DNA of 35,593 nt, taken from assembly GCA_020061705.1 (NCBI GenBank), contig JAGUXT010000009.1, positions 1-35,593 of the forward strand. The letters are read 5' to 3'. This stretch comes from Halothiobacillus sp. (GTDB lineage: Bacteria > Pseudomonadota > Gammaproteobacteria > Halothiobacillales > Halothiobacillaceae). Made by a program: the position numbers and the translations under genes. Shown here one piece after another: positions 1-6,614 of this stretch (positions within the stretch are counted from its first letter, which is position 1; the number at the start of each line of letters is the position of its first letter). A model generated the notes under the pieces. That model did no database searches. It saw only the letters and a list, made by a program, of their open reading frames with translations, and was not told the origin of the DNA.

Positions 1-1122
1 ATCGCCGCCACGACCGCCGCCGGAGGCTGAGCGGCGCTCGCCGCCGCCAAAGTCGTTATCTCGCCCACTGCCACGCTCTGCGCCGCCGAAGTCACCACCA
101 CGGCTTTCACTGCGATCGGCACCGCCACGCTCACCGCCTCGATCACGATCGGCGGCTGGTTGAGTCGATGCTCGCGCCCCTCCTGCACTGCCGCGTGAAC
201 CGCCGCTATCACCGACGCGGCTGCTTGAGCGGCTTTTGCCAATGGAACTGCTGACTTGGCCGGGCTGCTTGTTGGATTTCCATGCCGTCTGCCCACCACG
301 ATTGCCGCTGTTGATGTTGCCACGGTTGATGTCGCCGGTGTTGATATTCACATTGCGGTCGATATTGATGTTGTTATTGCCACCATAGCCGCCATAGTGC
401 GAGACGTATCGTCCACCGCTCCAAATCGCACCCATGGCGGCACCCCAGATAATTCCTGTGGCCAGTGCTGCACCGGGGGCGTAGGGGTAGTAGTAGGACG
501 GATAGGCCGTCGGGTAGTAGCCATAGACGGGTGTAGCGCCGGCCACAATCACCGTACTTGGCACATACTGCGGCACGTAGATCACTTCAGGGTCGGCAGG
601 CACGATCTGAATGACCTCTTTTTCGACCACCACAACCTGTTTGTCGTCCGAACTTAAATTGCCCGCTGCCGACGCGCGTCGGCGGAAACTCTGGATACCT
701 TCCAATACCGCGCCCTGATCCTCCACCACGGCCTCACCCAAGGCACTGGTCCAATCCAGGTCGTCACTCATCCTGCGCACAATGTCGGGATAGTTGAGCA
801 AGGCCTTGACTGCATCATCCCAGCCGTCATCCAAGGGGATATCCGGGTTGTCCTTGCGTTTTTGCAGAAAACGATCGGCCTGCACCAACTGCAGCGGATT
901 TGTGGAGGCGGGCAGGACAATCGCCACCAGGTCATCCGGGTACAAGGCAATCGGCCCGACCAGTGTATCCAGCGCCTCATCGGACATCTGCAAGGCGGCT
1001 TCGACCCGAGGCGCAAATAGCAGGCTCATGGTCACAAACAGCAACAGGATGGCGGCCATGGCACGCCACAGACGCTGATGCCCGGCGAGACAAGCCGTGG
1101 TGGATTGAAGATATCTGTTCAT
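1..1122 (-). CDS. DUF3300 domain secreted protein, C-terminus cut by window edge
   Basis: The reading frame is open from an ATG at 1122 to the left edge, giving 374 codons and no stop, so the C-terminus lies outside the window. A GGAG ribosome site sits 5 bases before the ATG. Residues about 20-42 form a hydrophobic signal segment ending near VEA. Residues about 45-195 match the DUF3300 pattern (LVGPIALYPDDLVAIVLPAS near its start, then a VPQYVP segment). A short Gly/Ala/Tyr-rich segment and an Asn-rich NNNINIDRNVNINTG stretch follow. The visible tail is rich in Arg, Gly, Ser and Asp, with repeated GGDFGG- and GGERG-type units. The function of DUF3300 is unknown; a periplasmic or surface location is inferred from the signal. 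The CYTH gene lies 46 bases upstream on the same strand. The family call is fairly sure, the role is not. Confidence 0.8.
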   Translation of the reverse strand, partial: MNRYLQSTTACLAGHQRLWRAMAAILLLFVTMSLLFAPRVEAALQMSDEALDTLVGPIALYPDDLVAIVLPASTNPLQLVQADRFLQKRKDNPDIPLDDGWDDAVKALLNYPDIVRRMSDDLDWTSALGEAVVEDQGAVLEGIQSFRRRASAAGNLSSDDKQVVVVEKEVIQIVPADPEVIYVPQYVPSTVIVAGATPVYGYYPTAYPSYYYPYAPGAALATGIIWGAAMGAIWSGGRYVSHYGGYGGNNNINIDRNVNINTGDINRGNINSGNRGGQTAWKSNKQPGQVSSSIGKSRSSSRVGDSGGSRGSAGGARASTQPAADRDRGGERGGADRSESRGGDFGGAERGSGRDNDFGGGERRSASGGGRGGD

Positions 1123-1168
1123 ACATGCTCCACGTTTTTTTTTCGACTGCACTGCGCCTAAGAGCCTG

Positions 1169-1972
1169 TTAACGACTTTCGGCATCATCAAGCTCGGCCT
1201 TGAAAAAGTCCATCGCTGTCCTGGTCTTGGTTTGCTGGCTTTCGGTAATCGCAATGCCCTTACTTGCGAGGTAAGCCTTGAATTCCAGCCCCACTTGCAG
1301 GGCTTCGTCCGGCTCGCATTTGGTAGACACTTCGAGGATGCGTGAGCCGTCCGGGTAGAGCCACATTTCAATGGTCAGGGGAAAACGAAAATCCTCGGCC
1401 TTGTGCTTGGCCTTGAGCAGAAAGGTCGGCCCGAGCACCCGCAGCGAGTCCATATCGATACCAGCGGGCGCATGTTGCGTGAAAAACGCCCGCTGCCCCT
1501 TGGAAAAAAGGGAACGCAATGGTTTTTCGCCCGTGGTCACTTCCAAAACCTCTTCTCCGGTCGCCACGCCCTTGTACGAAGCCGAGCACACAAAGCCGCC
1601 GGGCATGATGTCCAGCTCGACCTTGAAGCTCTCCGAGTGCTTGAGCTCGGCATCCACCGTGGCCGGGTCAACGGGGCGCAGCTTCACTACTGTATCCGCC
1701 GTTCCACCCTGGATGCGGCGCGCGCGCACGATCAAGCCCGCACGGTTGAGCGCCATGTCGGGCGTGTCAAAAAAGAACACCTGACGCGGCTCGGCCTCAA
1801 CCGGATCAAGTCCGATGCTTTTGATCGTGGCACGATGCCCCGAAGCTGGCACCGAGAGCTTGATCTCAATGCTTTTCGCGTTTTTAGACAAGGCGAGAAT
1901 CTGCTTGATCTCATCCATGGAAAATGGCTTGGCGGTAGCCTCGGTATCTGTCGCGGGGGTAGAAGCTGTCAT
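1169..1972 (-). CDS. CYTH-domain protein (triphosphate phosphohydrolase-like)
   Basis: This 267-residue protein has the CYTH fold signature: an N-terminal strand SIEIKL (34-39), FFFDTPDMALNRAGLIVRAR (67-86), a VVKLRP strand (95-100) and late acidic strands (IEMWLYPDG, ILEVSTK). CYTH proteins form a tunnel that binds triphosphates or inorganic tripolyphosphate with metal ions. The usual ExExK start motif is degenerate here: the first Glu is Ser34, while Glu36 and Lys38 are kept. The start at 1972 is chosen because GAGGA lies 7 bases before it; an upstream in-frame start at 2035 would overlap the preceding gene. It follows the Ppx/GppA gene by 59 bases on the same strand, so a shared role in inorganic polyphosphate breakdown is likely by inference. 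A role as an adenylate cyclase or thiamine triphosphatase is not excluded. Confidence 0.75.
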   Translation of the reverse strand: MTASTPATDTEATAKPFSMDEIKQILALSKNAKSIEIKLSVPASGHRATIKSIGLDPVEAEPRQVFFFDTPDMALNRAGLIVRARRIQGGTADTVVKLRPVDPATVDAELKHSESFKVELDIMPGGFVCSASYKGVATGEEVLEVTTGEKPLRSLFSKGQRAFFTQHAPAGIDMDSLRVLGPTFLLKAKHKAEDFRFPLTIEMWLYPDGSRILEVSTKCEPDEALQVGLEFKAYLASKGIAITESQQTKTRTAMDFFKAELDDAESR

Positions 1973-2031
1973 GATTAATTCCTCATTATGTGTAACCAAA
2001 CCAGAGCACCTCGATCTGTTGCAACGAGCAT

Positions 2032-3564
2032 TCACGTATCGAAACGTTCGGCCAAAACACCATGACGCAGACCGCGATCGCTCACCGTAAAACTCTCCTT
2101 ACCCAGCTTTTCCATCACCATGCGCACGATGCAGGCACCGGCGAGGATCACTTCCGCCCGCTTCGGTTGCAGGCCGATAATGGCGCGGCGTGCTTCAGCA
2201 TCGCGGCTGCGGTAAAGCTCAATCTGGCGCTCAATCTCGGCGCGGTCGATCACCGCACCCTGCACGATGCTCGGGTCGTAAGTCGCGAGTCCATGCTTGA
2301 CCGCCGTCATGTTGGTCACCGCGCCGCCCATCGCCACCAGCACATCGGGCTTTGCTCGCCCGTCGATACATGACAGGTCGGCCGAAATGGACGCCATGGC
2401 CTCGTGCAAGGTATCGAGTGACACGACTTGATCCAGCTTGAAGCGCTCGGTGTAGCGCACGGCGCCGACATTTATACTGAAGCGTTCGTCTACCGTGGAG
2501 TCGTGGCCGAAGGTGAACTGCGAGCTGCCGCCGCCGGTGTCGAACACCACCAGAGAGCCAGTCTTCAGACCGAGACCCGACTTGGCGGCCAGATAGGCAA
2601 GGCGACTCTCCTCCTCACCGGAAATCACCTCGATCTGCACGCCTGTACGCGCCAGAATCGCCGCAAGAACCGCTTCTGCATTCGCGGCAATGCGCAAACC
2701 CGCCGTGCCCACGGCGGCCAGAGCGCGCACGCCGTGCTGCCTAGCTTCATCCGCCATGCCTCCGATGGCCGCAACGGTGCGCTCCAGCGCGGCATCAATG
2801 ATCACGCCCTGTTGCGCCAGTCCTTCGCCCAAACGGGTCAGTTCGGCGCGGTCAACCAGCGTGCGCCAATGCCCTGCGCTGTCACGTTCGCCAATGTGGA
2901 ATTTGATCGAATTGGTGCCTGCGTCAATCACCGCGTAGCGTTCTGGCGCGTCGTCGATCAGGGCGGCCAGCCCACGCGAATAGCTGGTATTGCTGTAACC
3001 GCCCAGGCCAAGCTCGCGCACGGCACGCATCACCGCCGCCGCATCCGGCGACTCGACCGCAATGGTGCGGGTCGGCTTGCCGTTCGCCAACACATCGGAA
3101 AACTCCGCCGTACAGCCACCGACGGTGTAGCGCACACGCCGCTTGTGGACATCCACCCGGCGAATCGCTCCGCCCGCAAAATCACCCACAAAATCAGGCG
3201 GTTGGGCGAATGCGGCCATAAACTCATCGAAGGTATAGCTGGCGCGGGACAATGCGGGAGGCGGAAGTTGCAGCGACTCGAAAACGCGCACCACATCACT
3301 CGCCGCAAGAGGAAAACCCGCCTTCATCACCGGTGTCCATTGCTCAAGACCGTCGGCATTAACCTGCTGCAAAATCTTGATATCCATCAGCTCGGCGCGA
3401 ACTTTCACATTGCCGCTGGCCGCTGAGAGCCCGGCTCCGGGCAAGAGATAGACCTCGTCGCTTTCCTGCACTGCCTCCGGGGTCAGAGCCGCCATGCGCG
3501 CTTCCGCCTCGCCGAAGCGCTGTCCGAATGAGCGCCATTCCCAGCGCGGTATGATCTTGTCCAT
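2032..3564 (-). CDS. Ppx/GppA family phosphatase with extra N-terminal CYTH-like domain
   Basis: The 510-residue product has two parts. Residues about 209-505 are a Ppx/GppA actin-fold phosphatase: YAVIDAGTNSIKF (210-222) is the first phosphate-binding loop, GEEESRLA (316-323) is the conserved acidic motif, and VVFDTGGGSSQF (339-350) is the second phosphate loop. This family removes terminal phosphate from polyphosphate or converts pppGpp to ppGpp. Residues 1-205 are not part of that family. Elements such as WEWRSFG (8-14), NVKVRAELMDIK (52-63) and a later basic-acidic strand (KRRVRYTVGG, 141-150) resemble a CYTH-type barrel, which is a pattern-based inference. The start at 3564 is preferred over 3600 because a GGGGGA ribosome site lies 7-8 bases before it. 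The next gene downstream is also CYTH-like, suggesting a polyphosphate module. It is cytoplasmic, with no signal peptide. Confidence 0.82.
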   Translation of the reverse strand: MDKIIPRWEWRSFGQRFGEAEARMAALTPEAVQESDEVYLLPGAGLSAASGNVKVRAELMDIKILQQVNADGLEQWTPVMKAGFPLAASDVVRVFESLQLPPPALSRASYTFDEFMAAFAQPPDFVGDFAGGAIRRVDVHKRRVRYTVGGCTAEFSDVLANGKPTRTIAVESPDAAAVMRAVRELGLGGYSNTSYSRGLAALIDDAPERYAVIDAGTNSIKFHIGERDSAGHWRTLVDRAELTRLGEGLAQQGVIIDAALERTVAAIGGMADEARQHGVRALAAVGTAGLRIAANAEAVLAAILARTGVQIEVISGEEESRLAYLAAKSGLGLKTGSLVVFDTGGGSSQFTFGHDSTVDERFSINVGAVRYTERFKLDQVVSLDTLHEAMASISADLSCIDGRAKPDVLVAMGGAVTNMTAVKHGLATYDPSIVQGAVIDRAEIERQIELYRSRDAEARRAIIGLQPKRAEVILAGACIVRMVMEKLGKESFTVSDRGLRHGVLAERFDT

Positions 3565-3634
3565 GCCCGCTTCCCCCTTTTTTTGCAATAAGTGCGACAC
3601 TGCCTATTGAAGACTTTAGCGCATTCCGGGCGAC

Positions 3635-4021
3635 CTATTCCGCTTCGTTTGGCACACCTTCCGGTAGGGTGTACGGCGTGACCTGGATGGGTCGACTCAA
3701 CACCAACATCCCGCCGCCGGGACGACCGATGCGCGCCGTCGCATACACATAATCAAACAGTGCATCCGCTTCGGCTTCAGCAACAATAATTTGCACCAGC
3801 TTCACGAATGATGGCTCCGGCAATTGCCCCTTACGCGCCGTGGATGCCTCTTGCAGCACGGAGACCCCGCGACATGGCGTGCTGTCGGCCTGAACGATGC
3901 CCCGCTCTGCGCGCAGCTGAAGCAGCAAGTGACGATCCGTTCCATCATCCGGCAACACGCACAGCATCAGCCGCGCAGGTTGGAGCAGCGTGACAGCAAA
4001 CTCAGCTTCGGGTAAATGCAT
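3635..4021 (-). CDS. PII-like small signalling protein (second of pair)
   Basis: The product is 128 residues, close to PII size. The C-terminal half has the PII-like strand-helix-strand arrangement, with FVKLVQIIVAEAEADALFDY followed by ATARIGRPGGGMLVL, which resembles the [10 protein letters not shown] region of GlnK and of the partner gene. The N-terminal half is divergent, and no canonical T-loop tyrosine is evident. The start at 4021 is set by a TGATG overlap with the stop codon of the upstream PII-like gene, which implies translational coupling; the longer frame to 4159 would lie inside that gene. It is the last member of an overlapping trio after the DUF1538 membrane protein. PII-type proteins bind small ligands or nucleotides and control membrane transporters, so control of the DUF1538 partner is the likely job. 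The ligand is unknown. Confidence 0.6.
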   Translation of the reverse strand: MHLPEAEFAVTLLQPARLMLCVLPDDGTDRHLLLQLRAERGIVQADSTPCRGVSVLQEASTARKGQLPEPSFVKLVQIIVAEAEADALFDYVYATARIGRPGGGMLVLSRPIQVTPYTLPEGVPNEAE

Positions 4022-4389
4022 CACCCAGCCTCCGGCTGCAAGCGTTGCAGCACATCCGCCGGGATATAAGTGGCCATCCTGTCCATCGGCACGGCATACA
4101 CCATGCCCGCCCCCGGCCGATCCAGCCCGAGCTGGGTATAGAGACTGTGCATGACCCAATCACGCTGCTCCGTCGCCACCACCATGCTCACCACATCTTT
4201 TTCAGTCTCAACTGCAATGCCCAACAGGCCGAGACGCTCGCGCGCGCCATGACCACGGGCGTTGTAGACGATGGCTCCAGCCACACCGGCCTCACGCGCC
4301 ACTTTGACCGCTTCATCACCGCGTCCGTGCGCAACAATGCAGGTCATTAAAACCACGTCCGTCAGATAGGTGATACCACTCTCACTCAT
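4021..4389 (-). CDS. PII-like nitrogen-regulatory-type protein (first of pair)
   Basis: The product is 122 residues with PII-like organisation: a first strand TDVVLMTCIVAHGRGDEAVK, a central VAGAIVYNARGHGARERLG segment in the T-loop position, then VVSMVVATEQRDWVMHSL and LGLDRPGAGMVYAVPM. The glycine-rich RPGAGMVY stretch corresponds to the B/C-loop region of PII proteins. The uridylylated tyrosine of GlnK is not obvious. The gene starts inside the end of the DUF1538 gene (ATGA overlap, 4 bases) and its own stop overlaps the next start by one base. All three genes are therefore very probably one translationally coupled operon. By analogy with GlnK-AmtB, it probably binds the DUF1538 protein at the membrane; this is inference. 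The true GlnK of this genome lies separately at 28672-29010. Confidence 0.68.
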   Translation of the reverse strand: MSESGITYLTDVVLMTCIVAHGRGDEAVKVAREAGVAGAIVYNARGHGARERLGLLGIAVETEKDVVSMVVATEQRDWVMHSLYTQLGLDRPGAGMVYAVPMDRMATYIPADVLQRLQPEAG

Positions 4390-6179
4390 ACAATCTCCTC
4401 TAGCGTTTTGAGGGGTGAAACCTGATGTGCCTTGGCCGCAGCCTGCACCTCACGTTCACTCATATAGCGTGACCACAACCCGGAAATAAGTACCGTGATG
4501 ATGGGCCCGACCGAAGCCAGGCACAGGATGCCGAAGCCTTCAACCGCATGGGTGGCATGACTGAATCCCAGCCCCATCGCCAAAACCAAAGGCACGGTCA
4601 CCGGCCCCGTGGTCACCCCCGCGCTGTCCCATGCCACATTGACGAAAGCCTCGTTGGACAGCATGGTCAGCACCGCCGCCAGCGCATACGTTCCGAGCAG
4701 CAGCCACACCAGTGGCAGATTGAAAATCAGCTTGGCCAGCCCAAGTGCAATGCCACAGGCCACGCCAATCGACACCGCCAAAATCAGCGTTTTCTTTTTG
4801 AACACCCCATTGGTCAGCTCTTCAGCGGTCATGCCCAAGGCGCTCAACGCCGGCTCGGCAATCGTCGCGCCAAAGCCCAGAAACCAGGCAAACGCCAAGG
4901 CGAGCACCAAACCAACACCGTAGTTATACAGCGGTGAGGTGGCGACGTTATCCACCACCATAAAAGCCCCCGGCACCATCGCGCCCGCGCTATTACCCAA
5001 GGCGGACAGCCCGTAGGTCAGGCCAAGGTTGAACACGCACATGCCCAGAATGGCGAGGCCAATCCCCAGAAAGATTTCCGACTGATGTTTGAGGCGCTCA
5101 CGCAGCACAAAGCTCAACACCAAAAACAAAAACACCACCAAGGGCAAAATGGCGCGCACGCCGGAGACAATCTCCAAACCCGGACTATGCGTGTACCACG
5201 CCGCCTCGCCCACCTGGCTTGAGGCTGCTGCAAGGCGCACCGCCTCAATAATTTCCGCAGGCGTTTGCACCGAAGCGACATACAGCCCAAGAAACAGCAC
5301 GCCCGCCACCGGGAACAGGGAGGCCAGGGTCACAATACCAAAACCGGACAAGCCGCCCCCGCCCTTGCCTGCCGCAAGCGAAATCCCCACTCCGAGCGCC
5401 AAAACCAGCGGCACGGTGACCGGCCCCGTCGTCACCGCCCCCGCATCCCAGGCCAAGCCCAATACGCTGACCAACTGCGGATCCATCGCCATGTACAGCG
5501 TTGGCAGCATAACCACCAGCAAAGAAATATAAATCAGCGGCTTGAGGCTCCAGCCATACAAAAAGCGCAGCGTACCAACCACTGCCGCCAAGCCCACCGA
5601 GGCGCCAATCACAAGCACCAGCGTCCCCGACCACTGATTAAGCAAGGCGTACAAATACGGTGCCTGCTCCACCGCGACCAACTGACCTGCCATCTTCAGC
5701 GCACCGATGGCAGGCTCGGCAAAGGTCACACCAATCCCCAACAGCAACGTGATGAACAACACCCACGGCAAGGCCAGCTTGCGCGGCAACTGCTCGCCAA
5801 TCACCGCACCAAAAGGCATCAAACCAAGCTTCAGGCCTTCCATGAACAGCATCAAACCAACGATGACCGCGAACATGCCCGCCGTAACCAGCCAGGGATC
5901 GGCGACCAGTTGGCGCAAAATCAATAGTTGAAACAAGGCCAGATACAAGGCCAAAGGCAATACGGCGCGCAGCTGATCCATAAAACGCGACGCGATATAC
6001 GGTTGCAGTAAGCGCAGCACCTCGTTCGCTCGCAGGTGCAATTGCGGTGGCGTGTAGGGCAAGGCCTTGCCATCCTCGTCGCGCTCAATGTGCGGCACCA
6101 GCTGGTTCAGACTGATGTACTGCCGCGCTGCGCCGCCTGCGCGCAAATAATCTGCATAGCGATACCGTGGTGTGTTCAT
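4386..6179 (-). CDS. DUF1538 family integral membrane protein (putative transporter)
   Basis: The product is 597 residues and strongly hydrophobic, with roughly a dozen or more membrane segments between residues 70 and 570 and a soluble N-terminus of about 65 residues. It is an internal duplication. TTGPVTVPLVLA occurs at 250-261 and again at 523-534, each preceded by an AWD motif, and FAEPAIGAL (153-161) is echoed by IAEPALSAL (440-448). Paired repeats of this kind are typical of carriers with two pseudo-symmetric halves and match the DUF1538 family, whose substrate is unknown. The ATG at 6179 has AAGGTGA just before it; a GTG two codons upstream is possible. Its stop overlaps the start of a PII-like gene, a pairing that recalls amtB-glnK and suggests a transporter controlled by PII-like proteins. 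Confidence 0.82.
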   Translation of the reverse strand: MNTPRYRYADYLRAGGAARQYISLNQLVPHIERDEDGKALPYTPPQLHLRANEVLRLLQPYIASRFMDQLRAVLPLALYLALFQLLILRQLVADPWLVTAGMFAVIVGLMLFMEGLKLGLMPFGAVIGEQLPRKLALPWVLFITLLLGIGVTFAEPAIGALKMAGQLVAVEQAPYLYALLNQWSGTLVLVIGASVGLAAVVGTLRFLYGWSLKPLIYISLLVVMLPTLYMAMDPQLVSVLGLAWDAGAVTTGPVTVPLVLALGVGISLAAGKGGGGLSGFGIVTLASLFPVAGVLFLGLYVASVQTPAEIIEAVRLAAASSQVGEAAWYTHSPGLEIVSGVRAILPLVVFLFLVLSFVLRERLKHQSEIFLGIGLAILGMCVFNLGLTYGLSALGNSAGAMVPGAFMVVDNVATSPLYNYGVGLVLALAFAWFLGFGATIAEPALSALGMTAEELTNGVFKKKTLILAVSIGVACGIALGLAKLIFNLPLVWLLLGTYALAAVLTMLSNEAFVNVAWDSAGVTTGPVTVPLVLAMGLGFSHATHAVEGFGILCLASVGPIITVLISGLWSRYMSEREVQAAAKAHQVSPLKTLEEIV

Positions 6180-6382
6180 GCTCACCTTGTCGTCATTGCA
6201 AAAAATAAAACCCTAGACCGCGTATGAGTTAACAACAGCGGCCTGGCTTTGTCATTACAAAACTACTTAATGCATACCGCGGACAGGTTTTTTCTTATCG
6301 GCTAAGATTAACTTGTATGAGTTAGGCATCGTGCCAAACCAAGGCGGCTTGAGTTGGTGTAACCTGATCGTCACTGAGCGCT

Positions 6383-6472
6383 GTTATTGATACGGCATGG
6401 AAATTTTTTGAATCGGACGAATGTTGGAAGCACAATCGCAGTCGGTCGGTCTCGGGAAGCCGTATCAATAAC
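6383..6472. repeat. 90-bp element bounded by 14-bp perfect inverted repeats
   Basis: GTTATTGATACGGC at 6383-6396 is exactly the reverse complement of GCCGTATCAATAAC at 6459-6472, with 62 bases between. A second element of almost the same size and arm sequence follows at 6488-6576 in opposite orientation. The outer coordinates lie outside any gene. It could be a small non-autonomous mobile element, a leader RNA stem or a protein-binding array; the sequence alone does not decide. Confidence 0.75.
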
Positions 6473-6487
6473 ATATTCATTAATTAA

Positions 6488-6576
6488 TTATTGATTCGGC
6501 CTTCCCGCACACTTTCCAGCCGTGACATTGCCCCAACCTTGGTCACATGATCAAACTAACCTGGCCGAATCAATAA
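6488..6576. repeat. 89-bp element bounded by 14-bp perfect inverted repeats, inverted copy of the preceding one
   Basis: TTATTGATTCGGCC at 6488-6501 is exactly the reverse complement of GGCCGAATCAATAA at 6563-6576, with 61 bases between. The interior, read in reverse, shows weak similarity to the interior of 6383-6472, including a shared CGGGAA next to the arm and a GTTGG core. Because all four arms share TTATTGATWCGGC, the inner arms of the two elements can also pair (6453-6471 with 6488-6507, one mismatch and one bulge) around an AT-rich loop. The last arm ends 26 bases before the glgP ribosome site. Confidence 0.75.
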
Positions 6577-6614
6577 ATCTAGCCAACAAACACACCTACC
6601 CTTGGAGCCCCACC

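Larger units (their letters stand above)
6180..6614. promoter_or_regulatory. 435-bp divergent intergenic region between DUF1538 and glgP
   Basis: No gene is seen here. The stretch must carry the promoters for the minus-strand DUF1538 operon and for plus-strand glgP. It is more AT-rich than its neighbours. It contains short direct repeats: GTATGAGTTA at 6222-6231 and 6315-6324, and GTCATTRCAAAA at 6192-6203 and 6251-6262. The right half is occupied by the nested inverted repeats listed separately (6383-6576). The glgP ribosome site is TTGGAG at 6602-6607, 7 bases before the ATG. I could not assign a convincing -35/-10 pair. Confidence 0.5.

Noticed and set aside
1159-1170. TAAGAGCCTGTT shared with 10808-10819, possibly insertion-sequence ends
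   Set aside because: A 12-base identity is expected by chance several times in 35 kb, and there is no transposase or target-site duplication between or beside them.
2428-3426. Long plus-strand open frame (332 codons) opposite the Ppx/GppA gene
   Set aside because: It lies fully antisense to a gene with clear motifs, has no family pattern and is His/Arg-rich, as typical of shadow frames in GC-rich DNA.
5265-5927. Plus-strand open frame of 220 codons opposite the DUF1538 gene
   Set aside because: Gln/His/Arg-rich composition and position show it to be a shadow of the membrane protein gene.
6383-6576. Integron attC sites
   Set aside because: The arms do not have the RYYYAAC/GTTRRRY ends in the required order, and no integrase or cassette is present.
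6522-6614. Upstream extension of glgP giving 31 more residues
   Set aside because: The extension runs through the inverted-repeat element and lacks a ribosome site, whereas the ATG at 6615 has TTGGAG at the right distance.
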